A stretch of DNA of 64,000 nucleotides from Zonotrichia leucophrys gambelii (lineage: Eukaryota; Chordata; Aves; Passeriformes; Passerellidae). The translations under genes and the position numbers were made by a program. The stretch covers positions 29,303,357-29,367,356 of the forward strand of contig NC_088178.1 in NCBI RefSeq assembly GCF_028769735.1. The letters are read 5' to 3'. This document shows positions 1 to 12,345 of this stretch, piece after piece (position 1 is the stretch's first letter; each line of letters begins with the position of its first letter). A model generated the notes under the pieces. That model was not told where the DNA came from and did not search any database. It was given only the letters and a program-made list of their open reading frames with translations.

Positions 1-644
1 AAGCTGCTCCTGCTGCTTTTCAAGTCCAGTGAATCCCTGTAGGTCCAGAGGTGATTCTGTGAGCACCACACTCAGCACTGCTGGAAACATCACACATGAG
101 AATTATGCCCAGACCTTAAAAACAGGACAGAAAACATCACAGCTAATTAATTAAAGGAGCTGCTGCCATGGAAAGTGGCTTTAAGAGCTTACTACAACCC
201 TTAACTACCTTTCCTGTAAAGAGCTTAGTACAGTAAATGTGAGTAAGCAAATATTAAAAATAGCAAAGCTGGGCCGCTGTTGCTCAATGGCTTTGAGCAG
301 TGACTCAGGCAGGGGTGACTCATCCCAAATCCCATCCCAAATCCCATCCCAAATCCCAGCCTGGCCCCAGCAGCTCCTGCCCCACACCCTGCACACCCTG
401 AGGAGCTCCAGGACACGCAAACACCACGAAAAATCCACCAGGATTTGCTGCTGCTTCTTTCACACTTCCAGCATCACTTTGAGGAATATCATTCATGGGC
501 TGATGCTGCTGAAATTCAGTATTAAAAAGGACTTGAAATTAGGGGTTGTCATGCTAAAATCACTCTACAGAAGTTTAACAGGCAACTCGCAAATATTTGG
601 GTTCAGAAAATGATTTCTGACCTTCTTCCCCCTTAACTGCAGCC
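1..644. other. No gene seen
   Basis: AT-moderate unique-looking DNA; the only pattern is a threefold TCCCAAATCCCA repeat at about 321-358. By position it is likely JAK1 intron 1. Confidence 0.4.
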
Positions 645-1540
645 ACACTGAGCTACTGAGTTACCCTCAAAATATTGAATAACTGAGTTACCCTCAAAAA
701 TATTGAATAACTGAGTTACCCTCCAAAATATTGAATAACTGAGTTACCCTCGAAAACACTGAGTTGCCCTCTAATATATTGAATAACTGAGTTACCCTCC
801 AAAACATTGAATAACTGAGTTACCCTCTAAAATATTGAATAACTGAGTTACCCTCTAAATATTGAATAACTGAGTTACCCTCCAAAATATTGAATAACTG
901 AGTTACCCTCTAAAACACTGAGTTACCCTCCAAATATTGAATAACTGAGTTACCCTCTAAAACACTGAGCTGCCCTCTAAAATATTGAATTCCTGAGTTG
1001 CCCTCTAAAATATTGAATAACTGAGTTACCCTCTAAAATATTGAATTCCTGAGTTACCCTCCAAAATATTGAATAACTGAGTTACCCTCCAAAATATTGA
1101 ATTCCTGAGTTACCCTCCAAAATATTGAATAACTGAGTTACCCTCAAAATATTGAATTCCTGAGTTACCCTCTAAAACACTGAGTTGCCCTCTAAAACAT
1201 TGAATTACTGAGTTACCCTCTAAAATATTGAATAACTGAGTTACCCTCTAAAATATTGAATAACTGAGTTACCCTCAAAATATTGAATAACTGAGTTACC
1301 CTCAAAATATTGAATAACTGAGTTACCCTCTAAAACATTGAATAACTGAGTTACCCTCTAAAATATTGAATTCCTGAGTTACCCTCCAAAATACTGAATA
1401 ACTGAGTTACCCTCTAAAACACTGAGTTACCCTCTAAAATATTGAATTCCTGAGTTACCCTCTAAAATATTGAATAACTGAGTTACCCTCTAAAACATTG
1501 AATTGCCCTCTAATATATTGAATTCCTGAGTTGCCCTCCC
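645..1540. repeat. 28-bp minisatellite, about 30 units
   Basis: The unit reads approximately GAGTTACCCTCTAAAATATTGAATAACT. Variants swap TCCTGA for AACTGA, and some short units drop the ATTGAATAA segment. The variants are interspersed, which points to unequal exchange. Confidence 0.95.
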
Positions 1541-3106
1541 AGCCCATGCCCAGAAATCCCATCCCAGATCTCTGCCCTTTATTGTTGGAACCCCACAAAA
1601 ATCAGAAAAACCCCTCTTTGTCTTATTTACAGGAACTGATGGTCACACAGAGGGAATTTCCACACAGTCGAGTTGGTAATTTTTATACTTTGACTGTACA
1701 TTTACCATGAAAACAGAGAACAGAAAAGCCTTTTAAAAAAATCTTCATGACAGATGGAAAATTTAATAAAGATTAATTTAATTAATCAGATACCAGTGAT
1801 ATGCAGACAGGTGGCAATATGTGATCCTGTATATTTTATGTACACAAATACATAAAATACAAAAATAATTCTCCAGAATTATTTATGTGCTTAAAAATTG
1901 CATAAACCAAATTCCTTGCCAGAATTATAGTGATATTGAGCTAATTAAATCCAATTTAATAAATAAAATAAGTCATGCCTTAAAATCATAAATGGCAAAG
2001 GGAAGAAGAGAGAGGCCGGGGGCAGCAAAGCAGAGAATTAATGTTGTAATTATGTAATTAATCCTCACATAAATTACCTCAAGTTTTAATTGCATCTTCT
2101 CCTCACTGCCAAAATAACAACAGTTTGTTTTGGGGTTGAGTGGTAATTTTTTGGATGTCAAGAGAAAAAAATATAAGAGGAAAAATCCTAAAACCTTTCA
2201 GAAAAATACTTAATATCTTCTGGATATTAATATATTAATATTACACCTGCACTCCTCTATTAGGTACCTATGAATGAATTATTAATCTTTTCTCCCCATT
2301 AAAAAAATACCATTTTCTGCTCCTTTTTTCCCCAGAAAAAGCAGAACATCACTAATTTGGGTGAAGTTTTCACCTGAGCTCAGAAAAAAGAGAGGACAGA
2401 TAAATGTTAAGCCCAGACTAATTGAATTATAAATTATTAAAAGCCATTTGCCTTTGTCCAAAATAACAAAAGCAGCACCAAGCTCAAACTGCCAAGTGAC
2501 AAAAACAGGAACTGGGGTTTTGTGTTTCCCCTTTTGAACCTGATACCAGAACTAACAAAACATTTTGTGCTCAGACACCACGAGACACAAAATTTTCTGA
2601 ATTTTTTTTTCTTTTTTTGGAGGGGGGAGGGTAAATTTAGAATTCATGATTTGCTGTAAAAATTTGGGTTTAATTTGAACTGAGCTGTGAGTTTAGCGTC
2701 ACACTCTGGATTTGTTTTTATTCCTACAAATGGGGAAATGGAGGAGTGAACACAGCTGGGAAAGAGTTCCAAGGGAAATTTGGGAGGAAATTTGGAAAAA
2801 TGAAGGAAAAGAAGAAAAAAAAAAAGAGGAGAGAGACAAACGTGAGGAATTTAAATCACAAATCCCACCTCGCCCCTTTTTTATCCACTGTGATGGAACT
2901 GGCTGGTTCACAGTCACAATTCCAAAACCTGGATTCCCAACCCAAAATCTATGGAAAAAAAGGAGTTTTGGGAAGCATCTGGACATTTCCTGCTTGGCCC
3001 CAAAGCTGCAAATACAGTGCAGCTGTTCTGGTAATAAATATTGAACTGCAGTGGGCAGCACTTCCTGCAAATCCCACTGCAAAGCACATGGAATCCTGCA
3101 GAAAAT
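1541..3106. other. No gene seen; AT-rich unique DNA
   Basis: Only short homopolymer runs are present. Open frames at 2712-3108 are interrupted by low-complexity A-rich DNA and match nothing recognised. Confidence 0.4.
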
Positions 3107-3201
3107 AATATATATATATATATATATATAAATTATATATATATATAAATTATATGTATATATATATATATATATAAAATAATATATAATTATATATATA
3201 A

Positions 3202-3233
<32 letters not shown>

Positions 3234-3897
3234 AATATAATATATATAAATATAATATAATATATATATATGTATAGTACGTATATTATATATATCACAT
3301 AATAAAAATAATATATATTATATATTATATATTATATAATATATATAATATATAAAATATATATAATAATATAAATAAAAATATATAAAATAATATAAAA
3401 TAATATAAAATAATATAAAATAAATAATATAATATATATACATATATAATATATAATATATATAAATATATATTATATATATTATATAATAGAAATAATA
3501 TATATTATATATAATATATAAGAGAATATATAATATATAATATAATATATAAAATATATAGAATTATATAAATATAAATATATAAAACAATATAAAATAA
3601 ATAATATAAAATAATATATATAAAATAAAATAATGAAAATAATAAAAATAATATATATATTATATATAAAATAATATATAATAATATATATAAATATATA
3701 TTATATATATTATATATATTATATATTATATAATAAAAATAATATATATTATATAGAATATATAATATATAGAATATATATAATATAAATATAAATATAT
3801 AAATAATATAAAATAAATAATATAAAATAATATATATAAAATGAAATAATAAAAATAATAAAAACTATTTTTATATATATATATATATAAAGTATTT
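3107..3897. repeat. (TA)n-rich low-complexity tract
   Basis: Nearly pure A/T for about 790 bp, with alternating TA, TATAAA and AATATA blocks and a reiterated module (ATATTATATATTATATAATA about every 200 bp). The self-complementary content allows cruciform extrusion. Tyr/Ile-rich frames here are artefacts. Confidence 0.95.
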
Positions 3898-4465
3898 ATA
3901 ATAATAAAGATGCAGGAGAAATAACAGCAGAAGGTGCCCTGTGCATGCACAAAACTACAGCCCAAGTTTTCAGCTCTAAATTCTCTTCTCCATCAAGAAC
4001 TTCCTTTTTTCTGACCTTAAAAACAACGCAGAAATTTAAAATAAGTTATCACACAGGAATCTGAACCACAAAACCTTCCATTTCTCCTTGGTTTTGGTTC
4101 ATCCCTTACAAAAACAACAATCCCACATCAGGCATTTCCAGAATGGACAGAAACCTCGGGATTTTTGGGAGGTTCAAAAATCACTGTAAAATCCCATGAA
4201 AACTGACTCAAAATGCATCAGCACATTAAAAAAATAAATCAAAATGCTTGAATAGCTTCAGAATTCAAAGACCTGAGAGAATATTTTAGTAGACATTAAA
4301 TAAATATGAGGGAGATGAAGCAGATCTTTGTGTTGAAAAGTTAATCACAGACTTAACTTATAGAATTCAGTTTTGGGATAAAATATCTGTAATTTCTGCA
4401 GTAATCCCCAGCACTTTTCTTAAGCAATCTGAGAATTTCCATATGCAGCTCCCAGAGGGCAAATA
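3898..4465. other. No gene seen
   Basis: Unique AT-rich DNA between two tandem arrays. Confidence 0.4.
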
Positions 4466-5205
4466 CCTGAATTTCCAACCCAAATATTGCCCTGGACTCC
4501 TGACCACAACCTGAATTTCCAACCCAAATATTGCCCTGGACATCTGACCACAACCTGAATTTCCAACCCAAATATTGCCCTGGATCCTGACCACAACCTG
4601 AATTTCCAACCCAAATATTGCCCTGGATCCTGACCACAACCTGAATTTCCAATTCAAATATTGCACTGGAATCCTGACCACAACCTGAATTTCCAATTCA
4701 AATATTGCCCTGGATCCTGACCACAACCTGAATTTCCAACCCAAATATTGCCCTGGACATCTGACCACAACCTGAATTTCCAACCCAAATATTGCCCTGG
4801 ACTCCTGACCACAACCTGAATTTCCAACCCAAATATTGCCCTGGATCCTGACCACAACCTGAATTTCCAACCCAAATATTGCCCTGGATCTGACCACAAC
4901 CTGAATTTCCAACCCAAATATTGCCCTGGATTCCTGACCACAACCTGAATTTCCAACCCAAATATTGCCCTGGACACCTGACCACAACCTGAATTTCCAA
5001 CCCAAATATTGCCCTGGATTCCTGACCACAACCTGAATTTCCAACCCAAATATTGCCCTGGATTCCTGACCACAACCTGAATTTCCAATTCAAATATTGC
5101 CCTGGACATCTGACCACAACCTGAATTTCCAACCCAAATATTGCCCTGGACATCTGACCACAACCTGAATTTCCAACCCAAATATTGCCTGGATTCTGAC
5201 CACAT
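4466..5205. repeat. 44-bp minisatellite, about 17 units
   Basis: Each unit contains CCTGACCACAACCTGAATTT followed by CCAACCCAAATATTGCCCTGGA; lengths vary between 42 and 44 bp. Because there is no in-frame stop, long minus-strand frames (WKFRLWSG repeats) appear; these are not genes. Confidence 0.95.
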
Positions 5206-5532
5206 ATTCCCATCCTGAATTTTCCACAACCATTTCAAATTATTGCCCTGTATTCCTGGATCCTACACAACATTTCTGCCTTGGTATTTATGTCACAAAG
5301 CCAAATTGGTTCATTTCTCAAATAGAAATGCACATAAAATAAATTTAACCAGCATTAAAAAAGTCAATGTTTATTTTTATGTGTGTGATTTTTTGTGCAT
5401 ACACAGTGGTTATATTTATATAAAGATTATTTGGAATTAAAAACTGCCTGCTGCATCTCTCCACACAACTCCAGACACAGCTTTCCATGTAAATAGAAAA
5501 AAAAGAGTAATTTTTCTCATTCTTACAGGGAA
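5206..5532. other. No gene seen
   Basis: The left end holds decayed units of the 44-bp array; the rest is AT-rich unique DNA. Confidence 0.4.
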
Positions 5533-7627
5533 AAACTCAACAAATCCATCAGTGCACAGTCTATTTTTGTGTCCCTTCAATGCTCAGTGTATAATTAATA
5601 TCTGACATTTTAGTGGAATAACATGCAGAAAATATTGCAAATGGGTAAATTCACCTGAATTTAAAGAAAAAAAACGATAATCTTGTTCTACAAATCCATC
5701 AGTGCACAGTCTATTTTTGTGTCCCTTCAGTGCTCAGTGTACAATTAATATCTGACATTTTAGTGGAAAAACATGCAGAAAATATTGCATATGGGCAAAT
5801 TCACCTGAATTTAAAGGAAAAAAAAAACCATAATCTTGTTCTACAAATCCATCAGTGCACAGTCTATTTTTGTGTCCCTTCAATGCTCAGTGTACAATTA
5901 ATATCTGACATTTTAGTGGAACAACATGCAGAATTCTCATGGGTAAATTCACCTGAATTTAAAGAAAAAAACCCATAATCTTGTTCTACAAATCCATCAG
6001 TGCACAGTCTATTTTTGCCTCCCTTCAGTGCTCAGTGTACAATTAATATCTGACATTTTAGTGGAACAACAAGCAGAATTCTCATGGGTAAATTCACCTG
6101 AATTTAAAGGAAAAAAACCGATAATCTTGTTCTACAAATCCATCAGTGCACAGTCTATTTTTGTGTCCCTTCAGTGCTCAGTGTACAATTAATATCTGAT
6201 ATTTTTGATATTTTAGTGGAAAAACATGCAGAATTCTCATGGGTAAATTCACCTGAATTTAAAGAAAAAAAACGATAATCTTGTTCTACAAATCCATCAG
6301 TGCACAGTCTATTTTTGTGTCCCTTCAGTGCTCAGTGTACAATTAATATCTGACATTTTAGTGGAACAACATGCAGAATTCTCATGAGCAAATTCACCTG
6401 AATTTAAAGAAAATAGCCAATAATCTTGTTCTACAAATCCATCAGTGCACAGTCTATTTTTGTGTCCCTTCAGTGCTCAGTGTACAATTAATATCTGACA
6501 TTTTAGTGGAAAAACATGCAGAAAATATTGCATATGGGTAAATTCACCTGAATTTAAAGGAAAAAACTCATAATTTTGTTCTACAAATCCATCAGTGCAC
6601 AGTCTATTTTTGTGTCCCTTCAATGCTCAGTGTACAATTAATATCTGATATTTTAGTGGAACAACATGCAGAATTGTCGTGGGTAAATTCACCTGAATTT
6701 AAAGGAAAAAACTCATAATTTTGTTCTACAAATCCATCAGTGCACAGTCTATTTTTGTGTCCCTTCAATGCTCAGTGTACAATTAATATCTGACATTTTA
6801 GTGGAACAACATGCAGAATTCTCATGGGTAAATTCACCTGAATTTAAAGAAAAAAACCCATAATCTTGTTCTACAAATCCATCAGTGCACAGTCTATTTT
6901 TGTCCCCCTTCAATGCTCACTGTACAATTAATATCTGACATTTTAGTGGAAAAACATGCAGAATTCTCATGGGTAAATTCACCTGAATTTAAAGAAAAAA
7001 AACGATAATCTTGTTCTACAAATCCATCAGTGCACAGTCTATTTTTGTGTCCCTTCAATGCTCAGTGTACAATTAATATCTGACATTTTAGTGGAACAAC
7101 ATGCAGAATTCTCATGGGTAAATTCACCTGAATTTAAAGAAAAAAAAAACCATAATCTTGTTCTACAAATCCATCAGTGCACAGTCTATTTTTGTGTCCC
7201 TTCAATGCTCAGTGTACAATTAATATCTGACATTTTAGTGGAAAAACATGCAGAAAATATTGCATATGGGCATGCAGAATTCTCATGGGTAAATTCACCT
7301 GAATTTAAAGGAAAAAACCCCATAATCTTGTTCTACAAATCCATCAGTGCACAGTCTATTTTTGTGTCCCTTCAATGCTCAGTGCACAATTAATATCTGA
7401 CATTTTAGTGGAACAACATGCAGAATTCTCATGGGTAAATTCACCTGAATTTCAAGAAAAAAAACATAATTTTGTTCTACAAATCCATCAGTGCACAGTC
7501 TATTTTTGTGTCCCTTCAATGCTCAGTGTACAATTAATATCTGACATTTTAGTGGAACAACATGCAGAATTCTCATGGGTAAATTCACCTGAATTTAAAG
7601 AAAAAAACCCATAATCTTGTTCTACAA
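5533..7627. repeat. 145-bp tandem repeat, 14 units
   Basis: The marker AGTGCACAGTC recurs at 5551, 5701, 5854, 5999, 6145, 6299, 6444, 6594, 6739, 6884, 7029, 7176, 7346 and 7490. The modal spacing is 145 bp, with 150-bp variants carrying AAATATTGCAT and one 170-bp compound unit. The short LISDILVE frames are repeat artefacts. Confidence 0.95.
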
Positions 7628-8872
7628 AATCAGCATGAGGAGAATTTCAAAATGCCTTTGAGAAAAGCTCTGGAAAGGCAGGCTGCCATTTCAGCTGGGA
7701 ACAATGGCACTTTAATTGAGAATTACAGAAGCCAAAGTCATAATTTTAAAATCTTGTCAATTCTTTGCTGTTTACTGGAACAAACAGATGGAGCAAGGGA
7801 AGAATTCCAGATATTCCAGGAACAGCCATTCCTTGCTGGTTATCAATAGGACTGAGACACACATTTAATCTGGAAATAAATCCAATTTTAAGTTAAAAAC
7901 GAATGTCTGAGGTGTTAATTGTATTAAAAATTATTTATTACTACAGTGCTGCATGAAAGATGCTTCAGTCTTTTAATAACAGGACTGGTGTACAAATTAT
8001 TTCTTTTCTTAAGCAGAAGATGACATTTTGTCTTCTTAAAAGCACATCCTGATTAAATCACCATTTTTCTCTTCCTAAAACCAAGCCTTTGACTGAGAAC
8101 AAGAGCAAGCTACAAAGTGAAAGAGGAAAGAACACAATTATTGCATAATGAATTGTTCTGACCCCCACATTACTCACGCTCACAGATAAAAACCCATCCT
8201 GGTTTATATTTTTAGGTCCCAGCTCCAGGAAACAATCGGGACCAAATGCAAATCAAAGCAGGAAAACAAAACCTGAGCTGGGAGCAGAAAATGATGTGAG
8301 GGCTCAGCAGGAAAACTCCAACCTGAGCACGGCTCTGAGGCACCATCCTGCTGAAAAGCACCCAAAAAGGAAATTTTCCCTCCTATCCCCATTTTCCAGC
8401 TCAGCCCTGACTCTGGGTGAGGCTGGGACTCACTGGGAAAAAGGGAATTATCCAATTTTGGCCCATTTTATACTGGGATGCTCATGGAGCAGAGTCCTGG
8501 CCTAAACCCCATCCTTAAGAGTCTGAACTACATCCTAAAAAATCAGCTTTATTAACACAGAGAGATAACACACAAAGCTGCTCCTTAAACCTTTGTTTGG
8601 GTTTAACAAATGAAACATTTGTGTTTCAGGCGAGTACAGACATGCAGAGAGGTTTCAGAGGGTTTATAGGTACACAGAAATGTGTATTTGTTCAGAAGAT
8701 AGGGATCATGATGTCAGCTCTCCCTGCTAATTAACCACTGCCAACTTTCCCTGTCTCTGGAACTGAGCAACAGCAGGGTTTAATAAATAATATCCTGAAT
8801 ATAATAAAAAATATCCTGAAACAGCCTGGGAAAGCTGCTCAATTCCACTGACTTGGAAAACTTCTACACCAA
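7628..8872. other. No gene seen
   Basis: Unique DNA with ordinary composition; no exon-like conserved peptide on either strand. Confidence 0.4.
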
Positions 8873-9020
8873 TGTCATGGTTTGACCCAGAAACAGGATT
8901 TCTGGGATGCTGTGTGGATGGGGCCAATGAGTGAACTGAAAAGATATTTTTTAAATTAAAGGGTAACTTGGTGATTAGAACATCCCCTAAAACATTTCTA
9001 AAATTGCTGTGGCTGTGAGA
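8873..9020. mobile_element. LTR end fragment starting TGTCATGGTTTGA
   Basis: It starts with the same 13 bases that open the LTRs at 23350 and 24879 (with a close variant at 59639), then diverges. Such TGTCATGGTTTGA starts are common in songbird endogenous retroviral LTRs. It runs directly into the 9-bp array. Confidence 0.6.
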
Positions 9021-10287
9021 AGATGGGCAAGATGGGCAAGATGGGCAAGATGGGCAAGGTGGGCAAGGTGGGCAAGATGTGCAGAATGTGCAGAATGTGC
9101 AGATGGGCAAGAGGGACAAGATGGACAAGATGTGCCAGATGTGCCAAATGTGCAATGTGCCAAATGTGCAAGACGGGCAAGAGGGCAAGACGGGCACGAT
9201 GGGCAAGATGGGCAAGATGGACAAGATGGGCAAGATGGGCAAGATGGGCACGGTGGGCAAGGTGGGCAAGGTGGGCAAGGTGGGCAAGATGGGCAAGATG
9301 GACAAGATGGGCAAGATGGGCAAGATGGACAAGATGGGCAAGATGGGCAAGATGGGCAAGATGGGCAAGATGGGCAAGATGGGCAAGATGGGCACGATGG
9401 GCACGATGGGCACGATGGGCACGATGGGCACGATGGGCACGATGGGCAAGGTGGGCAAGGTGGGCAAGGTGGGCAAGGTGGGCAAGGTGGGCAAGGTGGG
9501 CAAGGTGGGCAAGGTGGACACGATGGGCAAGATGGACACGATGGGCACGATGGCCAGATGGGCCAGATGGCCAGATGGGCAGGTGGACAAGGTGGACAAG
9601 GTGGACAAGGTGGACAAGGTGGACAAGGTGGACAAGGTGGACAAGATGGACACGATGGGCAAGATGGACACGATGGACAAGATGGCAAGATGGGCAAGAT
9701 GGACAGAAGGACAAGGTGGCAAATGGGCAAGATGTGCAAGATGGACAAGATGATGGATAAGATGGGCACGATGGGCACGATGGGCACGATGGGCACGATG
9801 GGCACGATGGGCAAGATGGGCAAGATGGGCACGATGGCAAGATGGGCAAGATGATGGACAAGATGGGCAGGATGGCAGGATGGGCAGGATGGGCAGGATG
9901 GACAGGATGGACAGGATGGACAGGATGGACAGGATGGACAGGATGGGCAAGGTGGGCAAGGTGGGCAAGGTGGGCAAGGTGGGCAAGATGATGGACAAGA
10001 TGATGGACAAGATGATGGACAAGATGATGGGCAAGATGGGCAAGATGGACAAGATGGGCAAGATGGGCAAGATGATGGACAAGATGGGCAAGATGGACAA
10101 GATGGACAAGATGGACAAGATGGACAAGATGGACAAGATGGACAAGATGATGGACAAGATGATGGACAAGATGATGGACAAGATGATGGACAAGATGATG
10201 GACAAGATGATGGACAAGATGATGGACAAGATGGACAAGATGGACAAGATGGACAAGATGGACAAGATGGACAAGATGGACAAGAGC
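9021..10287. repeat. 9-bp minisatellite (GATGGGCAA and variants), about 140 units
   Basis: The units are GATGGGCAA, GATGGACAA, GGTGGGCAA, GATGGGCAC and the 12-bp GATGATGGACAA, arranged in homogenised blocks. A 9-bp period keeps all six frames open, producing false proteins of up to 518 residues. The plus strand is purine-rich and has GGG every 9 bases in many blocks. Confidence 0.97.
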
Positions 10288-10315
10288 CTGGTGAAGGTGT
10301 CACTATCAGTGGTGG

Positions 10316-10431
10316 CTATCAGTGTTTATTGGTGAAAAAAGGAATTATCAGTGTTTATTGATGAAAAAAGGAATTATCAGTGTTTATTGATGAAAAAAGG
10401 AATTATCAGTGTTTCTTGGTGAAAAAAGGGA
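10316..10431. repeat. 29-bp tandem repeat, four units
   Basis: Unit ATCAGTGTTTATTGATGAAAAAAGGAATT, the fourth with a TTCTTGG variant, immediately after the 9-bp array. Confidence 0.9.
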
Positions 10432-11375
10432 TTTTTCCCAATTTTCCCTTCCCTGCTGGAAGGCAGCAGAGCAGGGATGGGACATTCTGAGGGATCCTGT
10501 GCACTCCTGGCCTGCCCTAAATGCAGAACTGCTGCACATTCAAGAGCTGCCAAAAGCTCAGCTGAACCAGGCAGGAAATCTTTTCCCTGGAAAAAGTTGT
10601 GCCTTGAACAAAAACCTTTGCAATATCAGCAAAAGTACCAGGAAGAGTGGTTTGCATCTTGGAGAAATGCAGTTTTTATGTAATAATTCCAGTGATGGGC
10701 ACAGTGTGTGCAAAGCTGAGCTCTCACAGAGCCCAGGGGCCAAAAGGGAGCAGCAGAGTGGGCACACAAACAAGCACAGCAATTTCACTGCTAATTAAAC
10801 TCCATCAAGCTGTTGAGTAACAAGGACTCAGCGGCCTGAACAAGTCCTGAGGAGTTTGTTCAGCAAAGCATGAAACAAAACCAAGGAGGGGTCATGTCAA
10901 GAGTGAAGGTGAGGCAGGATACAGATTTATAGGCTGACAGGTCCTGCCTTGAACAAATAAAATTAATATTTACATAAAAGTCATAGCAGATCAAATAGAA
11001 AATGAATATAAATTTGTCTAAAATTAATACAAATTCACCTAAAATTAATATAAAATACAGATTTAAAATATAAAATTAAAAATTACATAAAATTAATATA
11101 CAGAGAGAGAGTTGGTGATGCTCTAGGAAAGGGAAATGAGGCACAGACACAGCAGCAGGCCCAGGCTGTGGTGCAAGTGTGGGGAGAACAATTCAGTGTC
11201 TGATGGAGCCAAACTGCTCCACCTCAGCTCAGCTGTTCCTCACACAGGATTTTCCCAGGTTCCACAGAACTGAGGAGAAACCTCCTGAAACTTCAAGTAT
11301 GCCCCAGAATGTTGGGCTTTTTTTCACTTAATTCAACAGCAAACTCCAAAAAACACGGAGTGATTAAACCTGGAG
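10432..11375. other. No gene seen
   Basis: Unique DNA with an A-rich, AATTAATA-like stretch at 10960-11100. Confidence 0.4.
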
Positions 11376-11830
11376 TGCTGATGCCTTGTGCAGGCTGGAC
11401 AGAGTTCCAGAATGAAGCAGGGATTGATTCACAGGATCTCCTCCATGGATCCACCTTGGGCAGCAGCAGAGCCCAGCCAGGGCTGCACCCAAGATGAACC
11501 AAAATGGCCCCAAAATGCACGAGGGGCACGGGCTCTGTCCCTGGGATCAGCTCTGCTCCATTTGCACCTTGCAGTTCATTGTCCCATCCCAGCTTTAGCC
11601 CAGGCAGTCCCACCCTGCTTGTTTTTCTCTCTCCAGCCCACGGGGTTTGTGCTCTGGGCTGAGATTTGGGTCATTTGTCCTTGGTGCCCAGCTGGAGCAG
11701 GAATTGTTTTGTCTCCTGCTCTGTGCACAGAGCTCAGCATCCCTGATGTGAGCCCAGCCCCACACACTAAAGCAGCACAGAGTGTGAAAATAGAGAACCC
11801 AAACCTGAGGTATCACCCCAGCCCAGGATT
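11376..11830 (+). mobile_element. Interspersed repeat copy A, LTR-like, unclassified
   Basis: About 440 bp are nearly identical to 48400-48830, and its right half recurs at 12141-12345. No frame is conserved among the copies. Copy C has AATAAAGCAGGGATTG where this copy has GAATGAAGCAGGG, which suggests an LTR with a plus-strand polyadenylation signal. Confidence 0.65.
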
Positions 11831-12097
11831 TTTATGGAGGCAGAGTGATGAGGAGGAGCCAGGGCAGAGCTGTCCCTGAGGAGATGAATCCTGTGGGATT
11901 TGCCACGTTTGTGGTGGGGGCCAGCAAAGGGAAAATCTTTCATTTTTCTCCTTCCCATAAGAAAATCCTGCTAAAGAAATGTTCTGGATTCAGGGCTGTT
12001 CTGGGGTGTTCTCAGGTGGAATTGAGGAAGGAGATCCAGGGGGCTGATCCAGGTGGGATGAGATAATCCAGTGTGGCTCCTGTCAGGAAGGAGAATC

Positions 12098-12140
12098 CCA
12101 GAATCCTGGAATGGTTTGGGTTGGAGCCTTAAATCCCACC
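12098..12140 (-). mobile_element. CR1 LINE 3' end fragment
   Basis: Short CR1 tail (GAATCCCAGAATCCTGGAATGG, then TTTGGGTTGGA), directly abutting repeat copy B. Confidence 0.6.
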
Positions 12141-12345
12141 CAGGCAGTCCCACCCTGCTTGTTTTTCTCTCTCCAGCCCACGGGGTTTGTGCTCTGGGCT
12201 GAGATTTGGGTCATTTGTCCTTGGTGCCCAGCTGGAGCAGGAATTGTTTTGTCTCCTGCTCTGTGCACAGAGCTCAGCATCCCTGATGTGAGCCCAGACC
12301 CACAGAGTGTGAAAATAGAAAAGCCAAACCTGAGGCATGAGCAGC
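12141..12345 (+). mobile_element. Interspersed repeat copy B, right half only
   Basis: Matches 11603-11815 almost base for base, starting at CAGGCAGTCCCACCCTGC. It lies only 330 bp from copy A in the same orientation, so it could be a local duplication or a second insertion. Confidence 0.65.

Noticed and set aside
645..1540. CRISPR array
   Set aside because: Units are directly tandem without unique spacers, in a vertebrate genome; a minisatellite explains it.
4353..5238. WKFRLWSG-repeat frames up to 225 residues
   Set aside because: Products of the 44-bp array in shifting frames; no independent evidence of translation.
8727..10335. Open frames up to 518 residues on both strands
   Set aside because: They are made by a 9-bp period with no stop codons (Gly-Gln-Asp, Ile-Leu-Pro and Cys-Pro-Ser repeats); no start context, splice logic or conserved domain.
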